A stretch of 64,000 nt of DNA. It comes from Aquabacterium commune. GTDB lineage: Bacteria > Pseudomonadota > Gammaproteobacteria > Burkholderiales > Burkholderiaceae_C. Location of the stretch: positions 40,223-104,222 of the forward strand of contig NZ_SNXW01000011.1 of NCBI RefSeq assembly GCF_004362855.1, written 5' to 3'. Made by a program: the position numbers and the translations under genes. Positions 29,559 to 39,478 of this stretch are shown here, one piece after another (position 1 is the first letter of the stretch; every line of letters begins with the position of its first letter). The notes below the pieces were generated by a model. The model was not told the DNA's origin. It worked only from the letters and a program-made list of their open reading frames with translations, and made no database searches.

Positions 29559-31412
29559 ATGTACGCCTCGTATTTCGGACTCAGGCAGGCGCCTTTTTCC
29601 ATCGCCCCCGACCCGCGCTACCTCTTCATGAGCGAACGCCACCGCGAAGCGCTGGCCCACTTGCTTTATGGCGTGGGTGGCGGGGGTGGCTTCGTGCTGC
29701 TGACGGGCGAAATCGGTGCGGGCAAGACCACGGTCTGCCGCTGCTTCCTGGAGCAGATCCCGCGCCGCTGCAACGTGGCCTACATCTTCAACCCCAAGCT
29801 CAATGCCGCGGAGTTGCTGCAGGCCATCTGCGACGAGTTCCGCATCCCCGTGGCGCCCGATGCCTCGGGCCAGGCCTCGATGAAGGCGCATGTCGATGCG
29901 CTCAACGAGTACCTGCTGAAGACGCACGCGGTGGGTCAGAACAACGTCCTCATCATCGACGAGGCGCAGAACCTGTCCACCGAGGTGCTGGAGCAGCTGC
30001 GCCTGCTGACCAACCTGGAGACCAGCGAGCGCAAGCTGCTGCAGATCATCCTCATCGGCCAGCCGGAGTTGCGCCAGATGCTGGCCCAGCCCGAACTGGA
30101 GCAGCTGGCCCAGCGCGTGATCGCGCGCTTCCACCTGGACGCCCTCTCGGAGGACGAGACCGCCCAGTACATCCAGCACCGGCTGGCCACGGCGGGCCTG
30201 CGCCGCGGCACGCTGTTCGATGGCAAGGCCGTGCGCCGCATCCACCAGATCACCAAAGGCGTGCCACGCCGCATCAATCTGCTGTGCGACCGCGCCTTGC
30301 TGGGCGCCTTCGCCGAGAGCAAGGCGCGGGTGGACCGCACCATTGTGGACAAGGCCGCGGCCGAGGTCTTCGAGGGACAGCACTTCTTGGCACACCCCCC
30401 GGCGCAAGCCAGCGCTTCACACGGCACGGCCTCCGGTGGGCAGCCTCACCCAGGCCACACGGGGCACCAAACCCTGCCCTGGGCCGACTGGCCGCGCTGG
30501 GCCTGGGCTGGGCTGGGTGGCAGCCTGGTGTTGGGCATGGCCGGGCTGGGGATGGGTGCGTGGCTGCACAGACCGGGCACCCCCGCGACTGCCGCGCCGA
30601 CGCAGGCTCTGGCGTCGGCAGCGAGCACGGCATCGCGCACCGCCCCCTCCGCGCCGATGGGTGCCATCACCAACGGTGTGGCCAGCGGCACGGCCAGCGC
30701 GGCGCCTTCGGCGGCAGTGCCATTCGCGCCATTCGCGCCTGCACCTGCACCCGCATCGGCCGCAGAGCTCAGCCCCCAGGCGCTCGTGCAACGTGCCAGC
30801 ACCGACGAGGCCGCGGGCTGGCGTGAACTGGCCCAACGCTGGCAGGTCAAGCTGGGCCATGGCGACCCCTGCACCCAAGCGCGCAGGCAAGACCTGGTGT
30901 GCTTCCGTGCCAGCGGCGGGCTGAGCCTGCTGGTGCAGCTGGACCGCCCCGCCCTGCTGGCCCTGCAAGACGAACAAGGCCGCACGCGGCATGCCGTGCT
31001 GACGCAGATCGACGCCCGCCAGGCCTGGTTGCAGGTGGGCGACGCCACCGTGCGCATGCCCCTGAGCGCCTTGTCCAGCATCTGGCGCGGCGACTTCGCA
31101 ACGCTCTGGCGCGCACCGGAGGGCTTGCGCAACAAGGTCACGCAAGGACAGAGCGGCCCGGCCGTCGATTGGCTGGCGATGAGGCTGGCGAAGATCGACC
31201 ACGGTCCCGCCGCCGTCACACCGGCCCGGCTGGACGCGGCCTTGCAAGCCCGTCTGCAGGCCTTCCAACTGGCCCAAGGCCTCAAACCCGATGGCGTGGC
31301 CGGTGCCACCACCTTCATGCTGATCAACCGCGCCAGTGGCGTGCCCGAACCGCGCCTGGTGCAAAGCGTGCCTGCCCCCGCGGCCGATCGCCCCAGCCCG
31401 CCGCGCCGCTGA
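29559..31412 (+). CDS. gspA: ExeA/GspA-like AAA ATPase with peptidoglycan-binding domain
   Basis: Inner-membrane ATPase that, with GspB, helps assemble the type II secretion secretin through the peptidoglycan. The 617-residue protein has an AAA domain with Walker A GEIGAGKTT (50-58) and Walker B NVLIIDEAQNL. A membrane helix follows an Ala/Pro-rich linker (around 310-330), and the periplasmic C-terminus ends in a peptidoglycan-binding repeat (LQAFQLAQGLKPDGVAGATT). ATG was chosen over in-frame TTG/GTG a few codons upstream. No other type II secretion genes are in the window. Confidence 0.88.
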   Translation: MYASYFGLRQAPFSIAPDPRYLFMSERHREALAHLLYGVGGGGGFVLLTGEIGAGKTTVCRCFLEQIPRRCNVAYIFNPKLNAAELLQAICDEFRIPVAPDASGQASMKAHVDALNEYLLKTHAVGQNNVLIIDEAQNLSTEVLEQLRLLTNLETSERKLLQIILIGQPELRQMLAQPELEQLAQRVIARFHLDALSEDETAQYIQHRLATAGLRRGTLFDGKAVRRIHQITKGVPRRINLLCDRALLGAFAESKARVDRTIVDKAAAEVFEGQHFLAHPPAQASASHGTASGGQPHPGHTGHQTLPWADWPRWAWAGLGGSLVLGMAGLGMGAWLHRPGTPATAAPTQALASAASTASRTAPSAPMGAITNGVASGTASAAPSAAVPFAPFAPAPAPASAAELSPQALVQRASTDEAAGWRELAQRWQVKLGHGDPCTQARRQDLVCFRASGGLSLLVQLDRPALLALQDEQGRTRHAVLTQIDARQAWLQVGDATVRMPLSALSSIWRGDFATLWRAPEGLRNKVTQGQSGPAVDWLAMRLAKIDHGPAAVTPARLDAALQARLQAFQLAQGLKPDGVAGATTFMLINRASGVPEPRLVQSVPAPAADRPSPPRR

Positions 31413-31450
31413 GCGGGCGAGCGCACCTGCCCGATTCCCGAGGTCCGACC

Positions 31451-32179
31451 ATGTCCTACATCCTGGATGCCCTGAAAAAAGCCGACGCGGAACGCGAGCG
31501 CGAAGGCGTGCCCAGCCTGCACACGCAGCACGGCCATGCCACCAACGCGTCCGACCGCGGCGGCCAAGGGCCTGTCAGCGCTGCGGTGGGCCTGCAGTGG
31601 GCCGTGGGGGGGGTGGCCGCAGGTCTGGTGCTGCTGGCGGGCGTGTGGTGGCTGAGGTCTCAGCCAGAGCCAGCCGCGGCCTCCGATGCGAACGGTGCTG
31701 CGCCAACCGTCACAGCGCCTGTGGCACCACCCGCGGTGGCCGTGGCGCCACCAACGTCCCTCGCGCAGCCGCAAGTCGTGCCGCCACCTCGGCTTGCATC
31801 GCCAGGCGACGGGCGCATGGCGCAGGAAAACGCCGCCTCGGAGCCCGCCCGCCGCAATGCGCCGAGTCGGGCGGACGCCGGCACACCATCGCGCACAACG
31901 CCAAGCCCATCGGCCCTGCACGTGGACGCGTCCTTGCGCGACGCCCCGCGCCGCGTGGTGCCCGTGGCCGAACTGCCAGAGGATGTGCGCCGCGAACTGC
32001 CGGCCCTGAGCATTGGCGGGGCCATGCACTCGGACGTGCCGGCCAACCGCATGCTCGTGCTCAATGGCAGCGTCTTCCATGAGGGCGACCAGCCCGCGCC
32101 GGGGCTGGTGCTGGAAGAAATCAAGCTGAAATCGGCGGTGTTCCGCTTCAAGGACCACCGCTACAGCGTGGCTTACTGA
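31451..32179 (+). CDS. gspB: General secretion pathway protein B
   Basis: Partner of GspA in secretin assembly. The 242-residue protein begins with the hallmark MSYILDALKKADAERERE. One membrane helix follows (about 50-67), then an Ala/Pro-rich periplasmic linker and the C-terminal T2SSB domain (LPALSIGGAMHSDVPANRML, then VLNGSVFHEGD). It is 38 bases after gspA and runs into cphA tail to tail with a 7-base overlap. Confidence 0.9.
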   Translation: MSYILDALKKADAEREREGVPSLHTQHGHATNASDRGGQGPVSAAVGLQWAVGGVAAGLVLLAGVWWLRSQPEPAAASDANGAAPTVTAPVAPPAVAVAPPTSLAQPQVVPPPRLASPGDGRMAQENAASEPARRNAPSRADAGTPSRTTPSPSALHVDASLRDAPRRVVPVAELPEDVRRELPALSIGGAMHSDVPANRMLVLNGSVFHEGDQPAPGLVLEEIKLKSAVFRFKDHRYSVAY

Positions 32180-34752
32180 GCCGGCACGGGCTCCGCGCAG
32201 CGCTGGGCCAGGTGGGCCAGTGCTTCCTCGACCTGGTCCACCAGCACCAGGCAGAGGTCGCCGGGTTGCAGGCGCTCCAGCGCCGTGTCGATGGCCGCGA
32301 ACTCGCCACGGACCTCATCGACGCGCTGCGCACGCTGGGCCTTGCTCAGGCCTTCGCGCAACAGGCCCAGCACCTCGCCGTCTTCGCGACCACGCTGACA
32401 GGCATCCTGGTAGAGGATGAAGTCGTCGAAGGCTTCGCCCAGGATCGCGGTCTGCTCGCGGATGTCCTCGTCGCGGCGGTCGCCCGCACCGCTGATGACC
32501 ACGCTGCGGCGCTTGGCCGGGATGCCGTTCACCGCGTTGACCAGGGCGCGCATGGCGTCCGGGTTGTGGCCGTAGTCGGCGATCACCGTGGCGCCACGGA
32601 AGCTCATCACGTTGAAACGGCCCGGCGCGTTGTCGGAGTCGCTCACGAAGCTGGCCAGACCGGCGCGGATCACGGCCCAGTCCATGCCGGCGCTCCAGGC
32701 CGCGCCGATGGACGCCATCACGTTCTCGACCTGGAAGCCGATGCTGCCCTGGCGCGTCAGCGGGATGTCGCGCAGCAACAGGCTTTCGCGCCAGTTGCCC
32801 TCGGACACCACGATGGCGTCGCCGTCCACGCAGATGGCGCGCTTGCCCTGGGCACGGTGCGTCGTCAGCACCGGGTTGTGCGGGTCCATCGCGAAATAGA
32901 TGATGCCGCCCGGGCACTTGGGCGCCATCGCCACCACGATGGGGTCGGCCGCGTTCAGCACGGCGTAACCCGTGGGCGCCACGTTGACGACGATGACGCG
33001 CTTGAGCACGGCCAGGTCTTCCACGGTGGTGATGTAGTTCAGGCCGAGGTGGTCGCCGGCGCCGATGTTGGTCACCACGGCCGTGCCGCAGCGGTCAAAA
33101 CCCAGGCCTTCGCGCAGGATGCCGCCACGGGCGGTCTCGAACACGGCGGCATCGACATCGGGATGCATCAGCACATTGCGCGCGCTCTTGGGGCCGGAGC
33201 AGTCGCCACTGTCGATCTGGCGGCCGTTCACATAGACGCCATCGGTGTTGGTCATGCCCACGCGCAGGCCGGAGGTGGCCAGCAGGTGCGCGGTCAGGCG
33301 CGCGGTGGTCGTCTTGCCATTGGTGCCGGTCACGGCCACCACGGGGATGCGGCCGTCGTCACCCGGCTTGTAGAGGTTGTTGATGACGGCTTCGCCCACG
33401 TTGCGGCCCTTGCCGTAGGACGGCGACAGGTGCATGCGCAGGCCCGGCGCGGCATTGACCTCGACGATGCCGCCGTTCTGGTCTTCCAGCGGCAGGTGCA
33501 CGCTCTCGGCCAGCACATCGACACCGCAGATCTCCAGGCCGATGGTCTGGGCCGCGGCGATGGCGCGCGCCGCCACCTCGGGGTGCACGTCGTCCGTCAC
33601 GTCGGTGGCGGTGCCACCGGTGGACAGGTTGGCGTTGTTGCGCATGATGACGCGGCGGCCCTTTTCAGGCACGTCATCTGGCTTGAGGCCTTGCACCTGC
33701 AGGCGCGCCACGGCGATTTCGTCGAAGCGGATCTTGGTCAGCGAGGTGGCATGGCCTTCGCCACGGCGCGGGTCTTCGTTGACCTTGTCCACCAACTGGC
33801 GCACGGTGTGCACGCCATCGCCGATCACGTGCGGCGGGTCACGCCGGGCCGCGGCCACCAGGCGATCACCGACCACCAGCAGGCGGAAGTCGTTGCCCGG
33901 CAGGTAGCGCTCGACCATGACCTCGCCATGCTCGGCCGCGACTTTGTGGGCGATTTCCAGGTGCTCGGTGCTGACGATGTTGACCGTCACGCCCTTGCCC
34001 TGGTTGCCGTCGCGCGGCTTGACCACCACCGGCCAGCCAATCTCTTCGGCCACCAGGCAGGCGTCGGCAAAGTCGGTGACCGGGCGGCCCGTGGGCACCG
34101 GCACGCCGGCCGAGGCCAGCAGGCGCTTGGTCAGGTCCTTGTCCTGGGCGATGGACTCGGCCACGGCGGAGGTGTTGTCCACCTCGGCGGCCCAGATGCG
34201 GCGCTGCTTGCTGCCCCAGCCGAACTGCACCAGCGAGCCCTGCGTCAGACGGCGGTAGGGGATGCCGCGGACCACGGCCGCGTCCACGATGGAGCCCGTG
34301 CTGGGGCCCAGGCGCACGTCCTCATCAAGCTCACGCAGCTCGGCCAAGGCGGCCTCGACATCGAAGCTGCCTTTCTGGAGCGCGGCCTCGACCAGCGCCA
34401 TGGCGTGGTCGAACGCCTTCTTGCCAACCGACTCTTCGCTGTACTCGACCACCACCTGGTAGGTGCCGGCCTCCACGGTCTGGGCCGTGCGGCTGAAGGT
34501 GACGGGGCAGCCAGCCTGGGCCTGCAGCGCCAGCGCCACGGTTTCCAGCACATGCGCCACGCTGATCTGGCCCGGGCGACCATCGGGGCGCAGCGGCCCC
34601 ATGCTGGGGAAGAGCTCGCGCACGCGGCCCTCGAAGCCAGGCAGGCCGTCGATGCTGCACTCAGGCGCGGGGCAGCTCACGACGGCCTCGATGGCGGTGT
34701 GGCGGCTCCAGAGGTTGGGGCCACGCAGGGCACGGATGCGGGAAACGTCCAT
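32173..34752 (-). CDS. cphA: Cyanophycin synthetase CphA
   Basis: Makes cyanophycin (multi-L-arginyl-poly-L-aspartate), a nitrogen store, without ribosomes. The 859-residue protein (start MDVSRIRALRGPNLWSRHTA) has the N-domain (about 1-160), an ATP-grasp domain that adds Asp (about 160-480, with VVKPRDGNQGKGV), and a Mur-ligase-like domain that adds Arg, with P-loop VTGTNGKTTTARLT and an intact C-terminal part (DYGHNPDAMRAL, GAGDRRDEDI). All three parts look functional. It is 16 bases downstream of a second, shorter synthetase gene. Confidence 0.94.
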   Translation of the reverse strand: MDVSRIRALRGPNLWSRHTAIEAVVSCPAPECSIDGLPGFEGRVRELFPSMGPLRPDGRPGQISVAHVLETVALALQAQAGCPVTFSRTAQTVEAGTYQVVVEYSEESVGKKAFDHAMALVEAALQKGSFDVEAALAELRELDEDVRLGPSTGSIVDAAVVRGIPYRRLTQGSLVQFGWGSKQRRIWAAEVDNTSAVAESIAQDKDLTKRLLASAGVPVPTGRPVTDFADACLVAEEIGWPVVVKPRDGNQGKGVTVNIVSTEHLEIAHKVAAEHGEVMVERYLPGNDFRLLVVGDRLVAAARRDPPHVIGDGVHTVRQLVDKVNEDPRRGEGHATSLTKIRFDEIAVARLQVQGLKPDDVPEKGRRVIMRNNANLSTGGTATDVTDDVHPEVAARAIAAAQTIGLEICGVDVLAESVHLPLEDQNGGIVEVNAAPGLRMHLSPSYGKGRNVGEAVINNLYKPGDDGRIPVVAVTGTNGKTTTARLTAHLLATSGLRVGMTNTDGVYVNGRQIDSGDCSGPKSARNVLMHPDVDAAVFETARGGILREGLGFDRCGTAVVTNIGAGDHLGLNYITTVEDLAVLKRVIVVNVAPTGYAVLNAADPIVVAMAPKCPGGIIYFAMDPHNPVLTTHRAQGKRAICVDGDAIVVSEGNWRESLLLRDIPLTRQGSIGFQVENVMASIGAAWSAGMDWAVIRAGLASFVSDSDNAPGRFNVMSFRGATVIADYGHNPDAMRALVNAVNGIPAKRRSVVISGAGDRRDEDIREQTAILGEAFDDFILYQDACQRGREDGEVLGLLREGLSKAQRAQRVDEVRGEFAAIDTALERLQPGDLCLVLVDQVEEALAHLAQRCAEPVPAQ

Positions 34753-34768
34753 GGGTGTCTCGCTCAAT

Positions 34769-36982
34769 TCACTTCTGGGTCGAAGGGGCAAAGGTTTCCA
34801 GACCGGCGGAGATCAGCTCGGGCGAGATGCCCAGAGCCCACGCCACACCGGCTGCGGCCAACAGGCAACGCACGCTGCTGCCGGGCACCGGCTGGTCGGC
34901 GATGCCCGCGGTCATGCGGCGTGCGGCCGCGCTGTTGAGGTCGGCACAGCGCACGGGCACCTGGCCGTTGTGGGTCAGCAGCACGTGGTGGCCATCGACC
35001 GACACGGTGCGGCCGCCCTTGGCGCGGTGCGCCACCAAGGCGGGGCTCTGGTGGTCGATGTCGTAGAGGATGACTTCGCCATCGCACAGCTCGGCCATCT
35101 CCAGCACACGCTCATCGGAGGCATTGAGCACGGCCACGCCATCGGACAGCACCACGTCCACCTGGGTGCGCAGCACCTTGAACATCTGGGCCGGTTCGTG
35201 GATGTCGTGCTCGGCCAGCGCAGGGGCCACCGGGGCCTCGGCACCGTGCAGGTCGGTCACCACGCCCACGCTGCAGCGGTCGTAGGCCAGGCCGTCGTTG
35301 AGGATGCTCGCTGCGCCGTTCTCCAGCACCACGGCATCGACCTCGCGGTTCATCAGCAGGCGCTGGCCCGCTTCGAAATTGGCGCGGTCGCCGCCTTCGA
35401 TGCGGCGGCTGCCCAGGAACAGGCCCTCGCGGCAGCCCAGGCCCACGTGCTTGCCACTCAAGTGCAGCAGCCAGGCCACCAGGCGCGCGATCTGCGTGGT
35501 GCCATGAGAGCCGGCCACGCCCACGATGGGCACGCGGCCGGTTTCATCTTCATGGAAGAGGTGGTCGGCGATCGCCTTGCCCACCGGACGCGGCAGGCCC
35601 TCGGCAGGCTTCAAGTGCATCAGCAAGCCGGGGCCGGCATTGACCTCGACCACCGCGCCGCGCTGCGGCAACAGCGGCTTGGACACATCGGTGACCACCA
35701 TGTCGATGCCCGCGATGTCCAGGCCCACCACGCGGGCGGCCAGGCTGGCGGCATGGGCCACATCGGGGTGGACGTCGTCGGTGCAGTCGATGGCGACGTT
35801 GCCGTTGCGCTGCACCAGCACGCGCTGCCCGTCGGACGGCACCGACTCGGCGCTCAGGCCCTGGCGTTCCAGCAGCAGGCGCATGGCCGGCTCGCGGTCC
35901 AGGATGATGGTTTCCAGCGGGAATTCCTCGGCGTCGCCGCGGCGGGGGTCGCTGTTGAGCTGGTCGTTGATCAGTTGGACGATGCTGTCGCGGCCATTGC
36001 CGACGATGCACAGGCTCTCGCCGCGCGCCGCCGCCACGACCTTGCCGCCCACCACCAGCAGGCGGTGCTCGTCGCCGGGGATGAAGCTCTCGACGATGAC
36101 GTCGCTGCCCTCGGTCTCGGCGATCTTGAACGCGGCTTCCACGTCGGCGCGTTCTGACAGTTCCAGCGAGACACCGCGGCCGTGGTTGCCGTCCAGCGGC
36201 TTGACCACCACCGGCAGGCCGATGTCCTGGGCAGTGTCCCAGGCGGCTTCCGGGCTGTCCACCACCTCGCCTTCGGGCACGGGCACGCCGCAGGCCTTCA
36301 GCAGGGTTTTGGTGAGGTCCTTGTTGCCGGCGATGCCTTCGGCGATGGCGCTGGTCTTGTCGGTCTCGGCCGTCCAGATGCGGCGCTGCGCGGCGCCATA
36401 GCCCAACTGCACGAGGTTGCCCTCGTTGAGGCGGATGTGTGGGATGCCCCGGTCCGTGGCCGCACCCACGATGGCCGCCGTCGAGGGGCCGAGGTAGCAG
36501 TCGTCGATCTGGGTGCGCACGGCTTCCACCGCGGCCTTGACATCGAAGGGCTCGTCGTTGATGGCGGCCATCAGCAGGGCATGACCTTGCTGCAGGGCCA
36601 CGCGGCCGACCTGCTCGTCACGGGCGCGGAACACCATGCGGTAGATGCCCCGCTGCGAGGTGCTGCGCGTCTGGCCAAAACCGGTGGCCATGCCCGCCAG
36701 GTTGAGCAACTCGATGACGATGTGTTCGAGGATGTGGCCCGCCCAGGTGCCCTCTTCCAGGCGCTGGATGAAGCCGCCGCGCTCGCCGACACCGCAGTGG
36801 TGCTCGACCAGGGCCGGCAGCAGGGCCGTCAGGCGCTGGTTGAAGCCGGGCAGCAAGTTGGAGGGGAAGTCTTCCAACTCGCCCAAGTCCAGCCAGACCT
36901 CCATCACCGGACGGTAGGTCCAGATGTTCGGTCCACGCAGATAGCGTGTGCGCAGCAATTTCAAATCGTTCTTCTTGCTCAT
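34769..36982 (-). CDS. Second cyanophycin synthetase copy (CphA'), degenerate Mur-ligase part
   Basis: Related to CphA along its length but only 737 residues. The N-domain and ATP-grasp domain (VVKPLDGNHGRGV, EVNAGPGLLMHL) look intact. In the Mur-ligase-like domain the P-loop reads VAGSHGTTQIARL, so the catalytic GK(T/S) lysine is missing, and the chain ends before the Mur C-terminal domain. Arginine addition by this copy is therefore unlikely. Paired cphA/cphA' genes are known in Ralstonia-type bacteria. The start MSKKNDLKLLRTRYLRG skips two upstream codons. It is probably co-transcribed with cphA. Confidence 0.9.
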   Translation of the reverse strand: MSKKNDLKLLRTRYLRGPNIWTYRPVMEVWLDLGELEDFPSNLLPGFNQRLTALLPALVEHHCGVGERGGFIQRLEEGTWAGHILEHIVIELLNLAGMATGFGQTRSTSQRGIYRMVFRARDEQVGRVALQQGHALLMAAINDEPFDVKAAVEAVRTQIDDCYLGPSTAAIVGAATDRGIPHIRLNEGNLVQLGYGAAQRRIWTAETDKTSAIAEGIAGNKDLTKTLLKACGVPVPEGEVVDSPEAAWDTAQDIGLPVVVKPLDGNHGRGVSLELSERADVEAAFKIAETEGSDVIVESFIPGDEHRLLVVGGKVVAAARGESLCIVGNGRDSIVQLINDQLNSDPRRGDAEEFPLETIILDREPAMRLLLERQGLSAESVPSDGQRVLVQRNGNVAIDCTDDVHPDVAHAASLAARVVGLDIAGIDMVVTDVSKPLLPQRGAVVEVNAGPGLLMHLKPAEGLPRPVGKAIADHLFHEDETGRVPIVGVAGSHGTTQIARLVAWLLHLSGKHVGLGCREGLFLGSRRIEGGDRANFEAGQRLLMNREVDAVVLENGAASILNDGLAYDRCSVGVVTDLHGAEAPVAPALAEHDIHEPAQMFKVLRTQVDVVLSDGVAVLNASDERVLEMAELCDGEVILYDIDHQSPALVAHRAKGGRTVSVDGHHVLLTHNGQVPVRCADLNSAAARRMTAGIADQPVPGSSVRCLLAAAGVAWALGISPELISAGLETFAPSTQK

Positions 36983-37132
36983 AAGCACCAGCCGGTGTTG
37001 CGTCCTGATCCCTTGACCCCACTCACGGGGCCGACATGTGCGAGCCGGGCAGGCGCAGGGGTGAAAGCCAAACCCGTCATTTTGCGCCGGATGCGGCCCA
37101 ACACAACGTCAGGCTTGGGCGAAAATGCAGCC

Positions 37133-39463
37133 ATGCACCCTCATTCCACTGCCGACACCGCCTCAGCCGTCCGACCTCAGGCCGATCCGCACAAGGGCAA
37201 CGCCGATGTGCCCTTGGCCCCTGGTGAGAACGTTTTGAGTCGCCTGGAGGTTGACCTGGACGCTCGGCTTTGTTTCCACGCCTCGGCGCTGGTGCTGACC
37301 GACCAACGGCTGATGAGCCGATCTGACAGCCAAGTCGCACCAAGCGCCGGCAACGGCGCGCAAACCACCGACTGGCAAGCCTGGCCCCTGAACGCCGGCC
37401 TGAGCCTGCGCCACCACGACCACGCCGGCGTCGGCACCCTGGAATTGCACGATGCGACACGGCGCCTGGCCACCTGGCGCTTCACCCTGACCGTGCACGC
37501 CCAGGTCATGCGCCTGGTCGAGCAGTTCGAGCGCCGCCTGCAGACCCTGGACACGGGCGCAGCAGTGGCCGAAGACGACAGCCACCGCTGTGCCAGCTGC
37601 AAGGCCCAACTGCCGCCCGATGCCGACGAGTGCCCGGTCTGCCACCGCGATGTGCAGGCGCCGCCGTCCACCTGGGTGTTGCTGCGCCTGTGGCGCTTCG
37701 CCAAGCCCTACCAAGGCAAGCTGCTGGCCGGCTTCCTGCTAACACTGACGTCCACCGCCGCCACGCTGGTGCCTCCTTACCTGACCATGCCACTGATGGA
37801 CGAGGTGCTCATCCCCTTCCAGAACGGCAAGGACATCGACCACGTCCGCGCCATGATGCTGCTGGGCGGCCTGCTCGGCGCAGCCCTGGCCGCCTGGGCG
37901 CTGGGCTGGGCCCGCACCTATTTGCTGGCCCTGGTCTCCGAACGCATCGGCGCCGACCTGCGCACCGCCACCTTCGAGCACCTGATGCGCCTGTCGCTCG
38001 ACTACTTCGGCTCCAAGCGGACCGGCGACCTGATGAACCGCGTCGGCTCGGAAACCGACCGCATCAACGTCTTCCTGTCCCTGCACGCGCTCGACTTCGC
38101 CAACGACGTGCTGATGATCGCCATGACCGCGGCCATCCTTGTGTCCATCAACCCCTGGCTGGCGGCGGTCACGCTCATCCCCCTGCCCTTCATCGCCTGG
38201 CTCATCCACCTCGTGCGCGACCGGCTGCGCACCGGCTTCGAGAAGATCGACCGCGTCTGGGGCGAGGTCACCAACGTGCTGGCCGACACCATCCCCGGCA
38301 TCCGCGTGGTCAAGGCCTTCGCGCAAGAGCAGCGCGAGACCAGCCGCTTCCGCGCCGCCAACCAGTACAACCTGCAGGTCAACGACAAGCTCAACAAGAC
38401 CTGGTCCCTGTTCTCGCCCACCGTCTCGTTGCTGACCGAAATCGGCCTGCTCGTGGTCTGGGCCTTCGGCATCTGGCTGGTCGCGCACCACCAGATCACT
38501 GTCGGTGTGCTGACGGCCTTCATCGCCTACATCGGGCGCTTTTACGGCCGTCTGGACTCCATGAGCCGCATCGTCTCGGTCACGCAAAAAGCAGCGGCCG
38601 GCGCCAAGCGCATCTTTGACATCCTCGACCACGTCTCCAACGTGCCCGAGCCCGTCAACCCCGTGCCCATGCCGACGCTGCAGGGCCGCCTGACGATGGA
38701 TGGCATTGGCTTCCGCTACGGCAGCCGTTCGGTCATCCGCGGTCTGAGCCTGGACATACAGCCCGGCGAAATGATCGGCCTGGTCGGCCACTCTGGCTCG
38801 GGCAAGAGCACGCTGGTCAACCTGATCTGCCGCTTCTACGACGTCACCGATGGCGCCATCCGCGTCGATGGCGTGGACATCCGCCGCATCGCCGTCTCGG
38901 ATTTCCGCCGCCACATCGGCCTGGTGCTGCAGGAACCCTTCCTGTTCTTTGGCACCATCGCCGAGAACATCGCCTACGGCAAGCCCGAGGCCACGCGCGA
39001 AGAAGTCATCGCCGCCGCACGCGCGGCCCACGCGCACGACTTCATCCTGCGCCTGCCCCACGGCTACGACTCGCTGGTGGGCGAGCGCGGCCAGGGCCTG
39101 TCGGGCGGCGAGCGCCAGCGCATCAGCATCGCGCGCGCCCTGCTCATCAACCCGCGCATCCTCATCATGGACGAGGCCACCTCGGCCGTGGACACCGAGA
39201 CGGAAAAGGAGATCCAGAAGGCGCTGGACAACCTGGTGCAAGGCCGCACGACGATCGCCATCGCGCACCGCCTGTCCACCCTGCGCAAGGCCGACCGCCT
39301 GGTGGTGATGGACAAGGGCCAGGTCGTGGAGGTGGGCCCGCACGACGAGCTCATGGCCCGCCAAGGCGCGTACTGGCGCCTGTACATGGCCCAGGCGCGC
39401 AAAGCCGAGGCCGACGCCCTGCTGGAGGCCGAAGCCGCCGCAGCCCCCATCAGCCTGGCCTGA
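37133..39463 (+). CDS. Cyanophycin metabolism-associated ABC transporter (MsbA-like half transporter)
   Basis: Exporter-type ABC protein, 776 residues, divergent from the two cyanophycin synthetases. A roughly 180-residue N-terminal extension contains a zinc ribbon (CASCKAQLPPDADECPVCHRD region, two CxxC pairs). Then come a six-helix exporter membrane domain (about 200-490) and a nucleotide-binding domain with Walker A GHSGSGKST, signature LSGGERQRISIA and Walker B ILIMDEATSAVD. The cargo is unknown. Association with cyanophycin is from gene context, which recurs in this order. An ATG 14 codons upstream is an alternative start. Confidence 0.88.
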   Translation: MHPHSTADTASAVRPQADPHKGNADVPLAPGENVLSRLEVDLDARLCFHASALVLTDQRLMSRSDSQVAPSAGNGAQTTDWQAWPLNAGLSLRHHDHAGVGTLELHDATRRLATWRFTLTVHAQVMRLVEQFERRLQTLDTGAAVAEDDSHRCASCKAQLPPDADECPVCHRDVQAPPSTWVLLRLWRFAKPYQGKLLAGFLLTLTSTAATLVPPYLTMPLMDEVLIPFQNGKDIDHVRAMMLLGGLLGAALAAWALGWARTYLLALVSERIGADLRTATFEHLMRLSLDYFGSKRTGDLMNRVGSETDRINVFLSLHALDFANDVLMIAMTAAILVSINPWLAAVTLIPLPFIAWLIHLVRDRLRTGFEKIDRVWGEVTNVLADTIPGIRVVKAFAQEQRETSRFRAANQYNLQVNDKLNKTWSLFSPTVSLLTEIGLLVVWAFGIWLVAHHQITVGVLTAFIAYIGRFYGRLDSMSRIVSVTQKAAAGAKRIFDILDHVSNVPEPVNPVPMPTLQGRLTMDGIGFRYGSRSVIRGLSLDIQPGEMIGLVGHSGSGKSTLVNLICRFYDVTDGAIRVDGVDIRRIAVSDFRRHIGLVLQEPFLFFGTIAENIAYGKPEATREEVIAAARAAHAHDFILRLPHGYDSLVGERGQGLSGGERQRISIARALLINPRILIMDEATSAVDTETEKEIQKALDNLVQGRTTIAIAHRLSTLRKADRLVVMDKGQVVEVGPHDELMARQGAYWRLYMAQARKAEADALLEAEAAAAPISLA

Positions 39464-39478
39464 CACCGAGGGACACCC

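Noticed and set aside
32212..34938. A 908-codon open frame opposite cphA
   Set aside because: Antisense to a clear cyanophycin synthetase and of biased composition with no recognisable motif. The open frame follows from GC-rich codon use.
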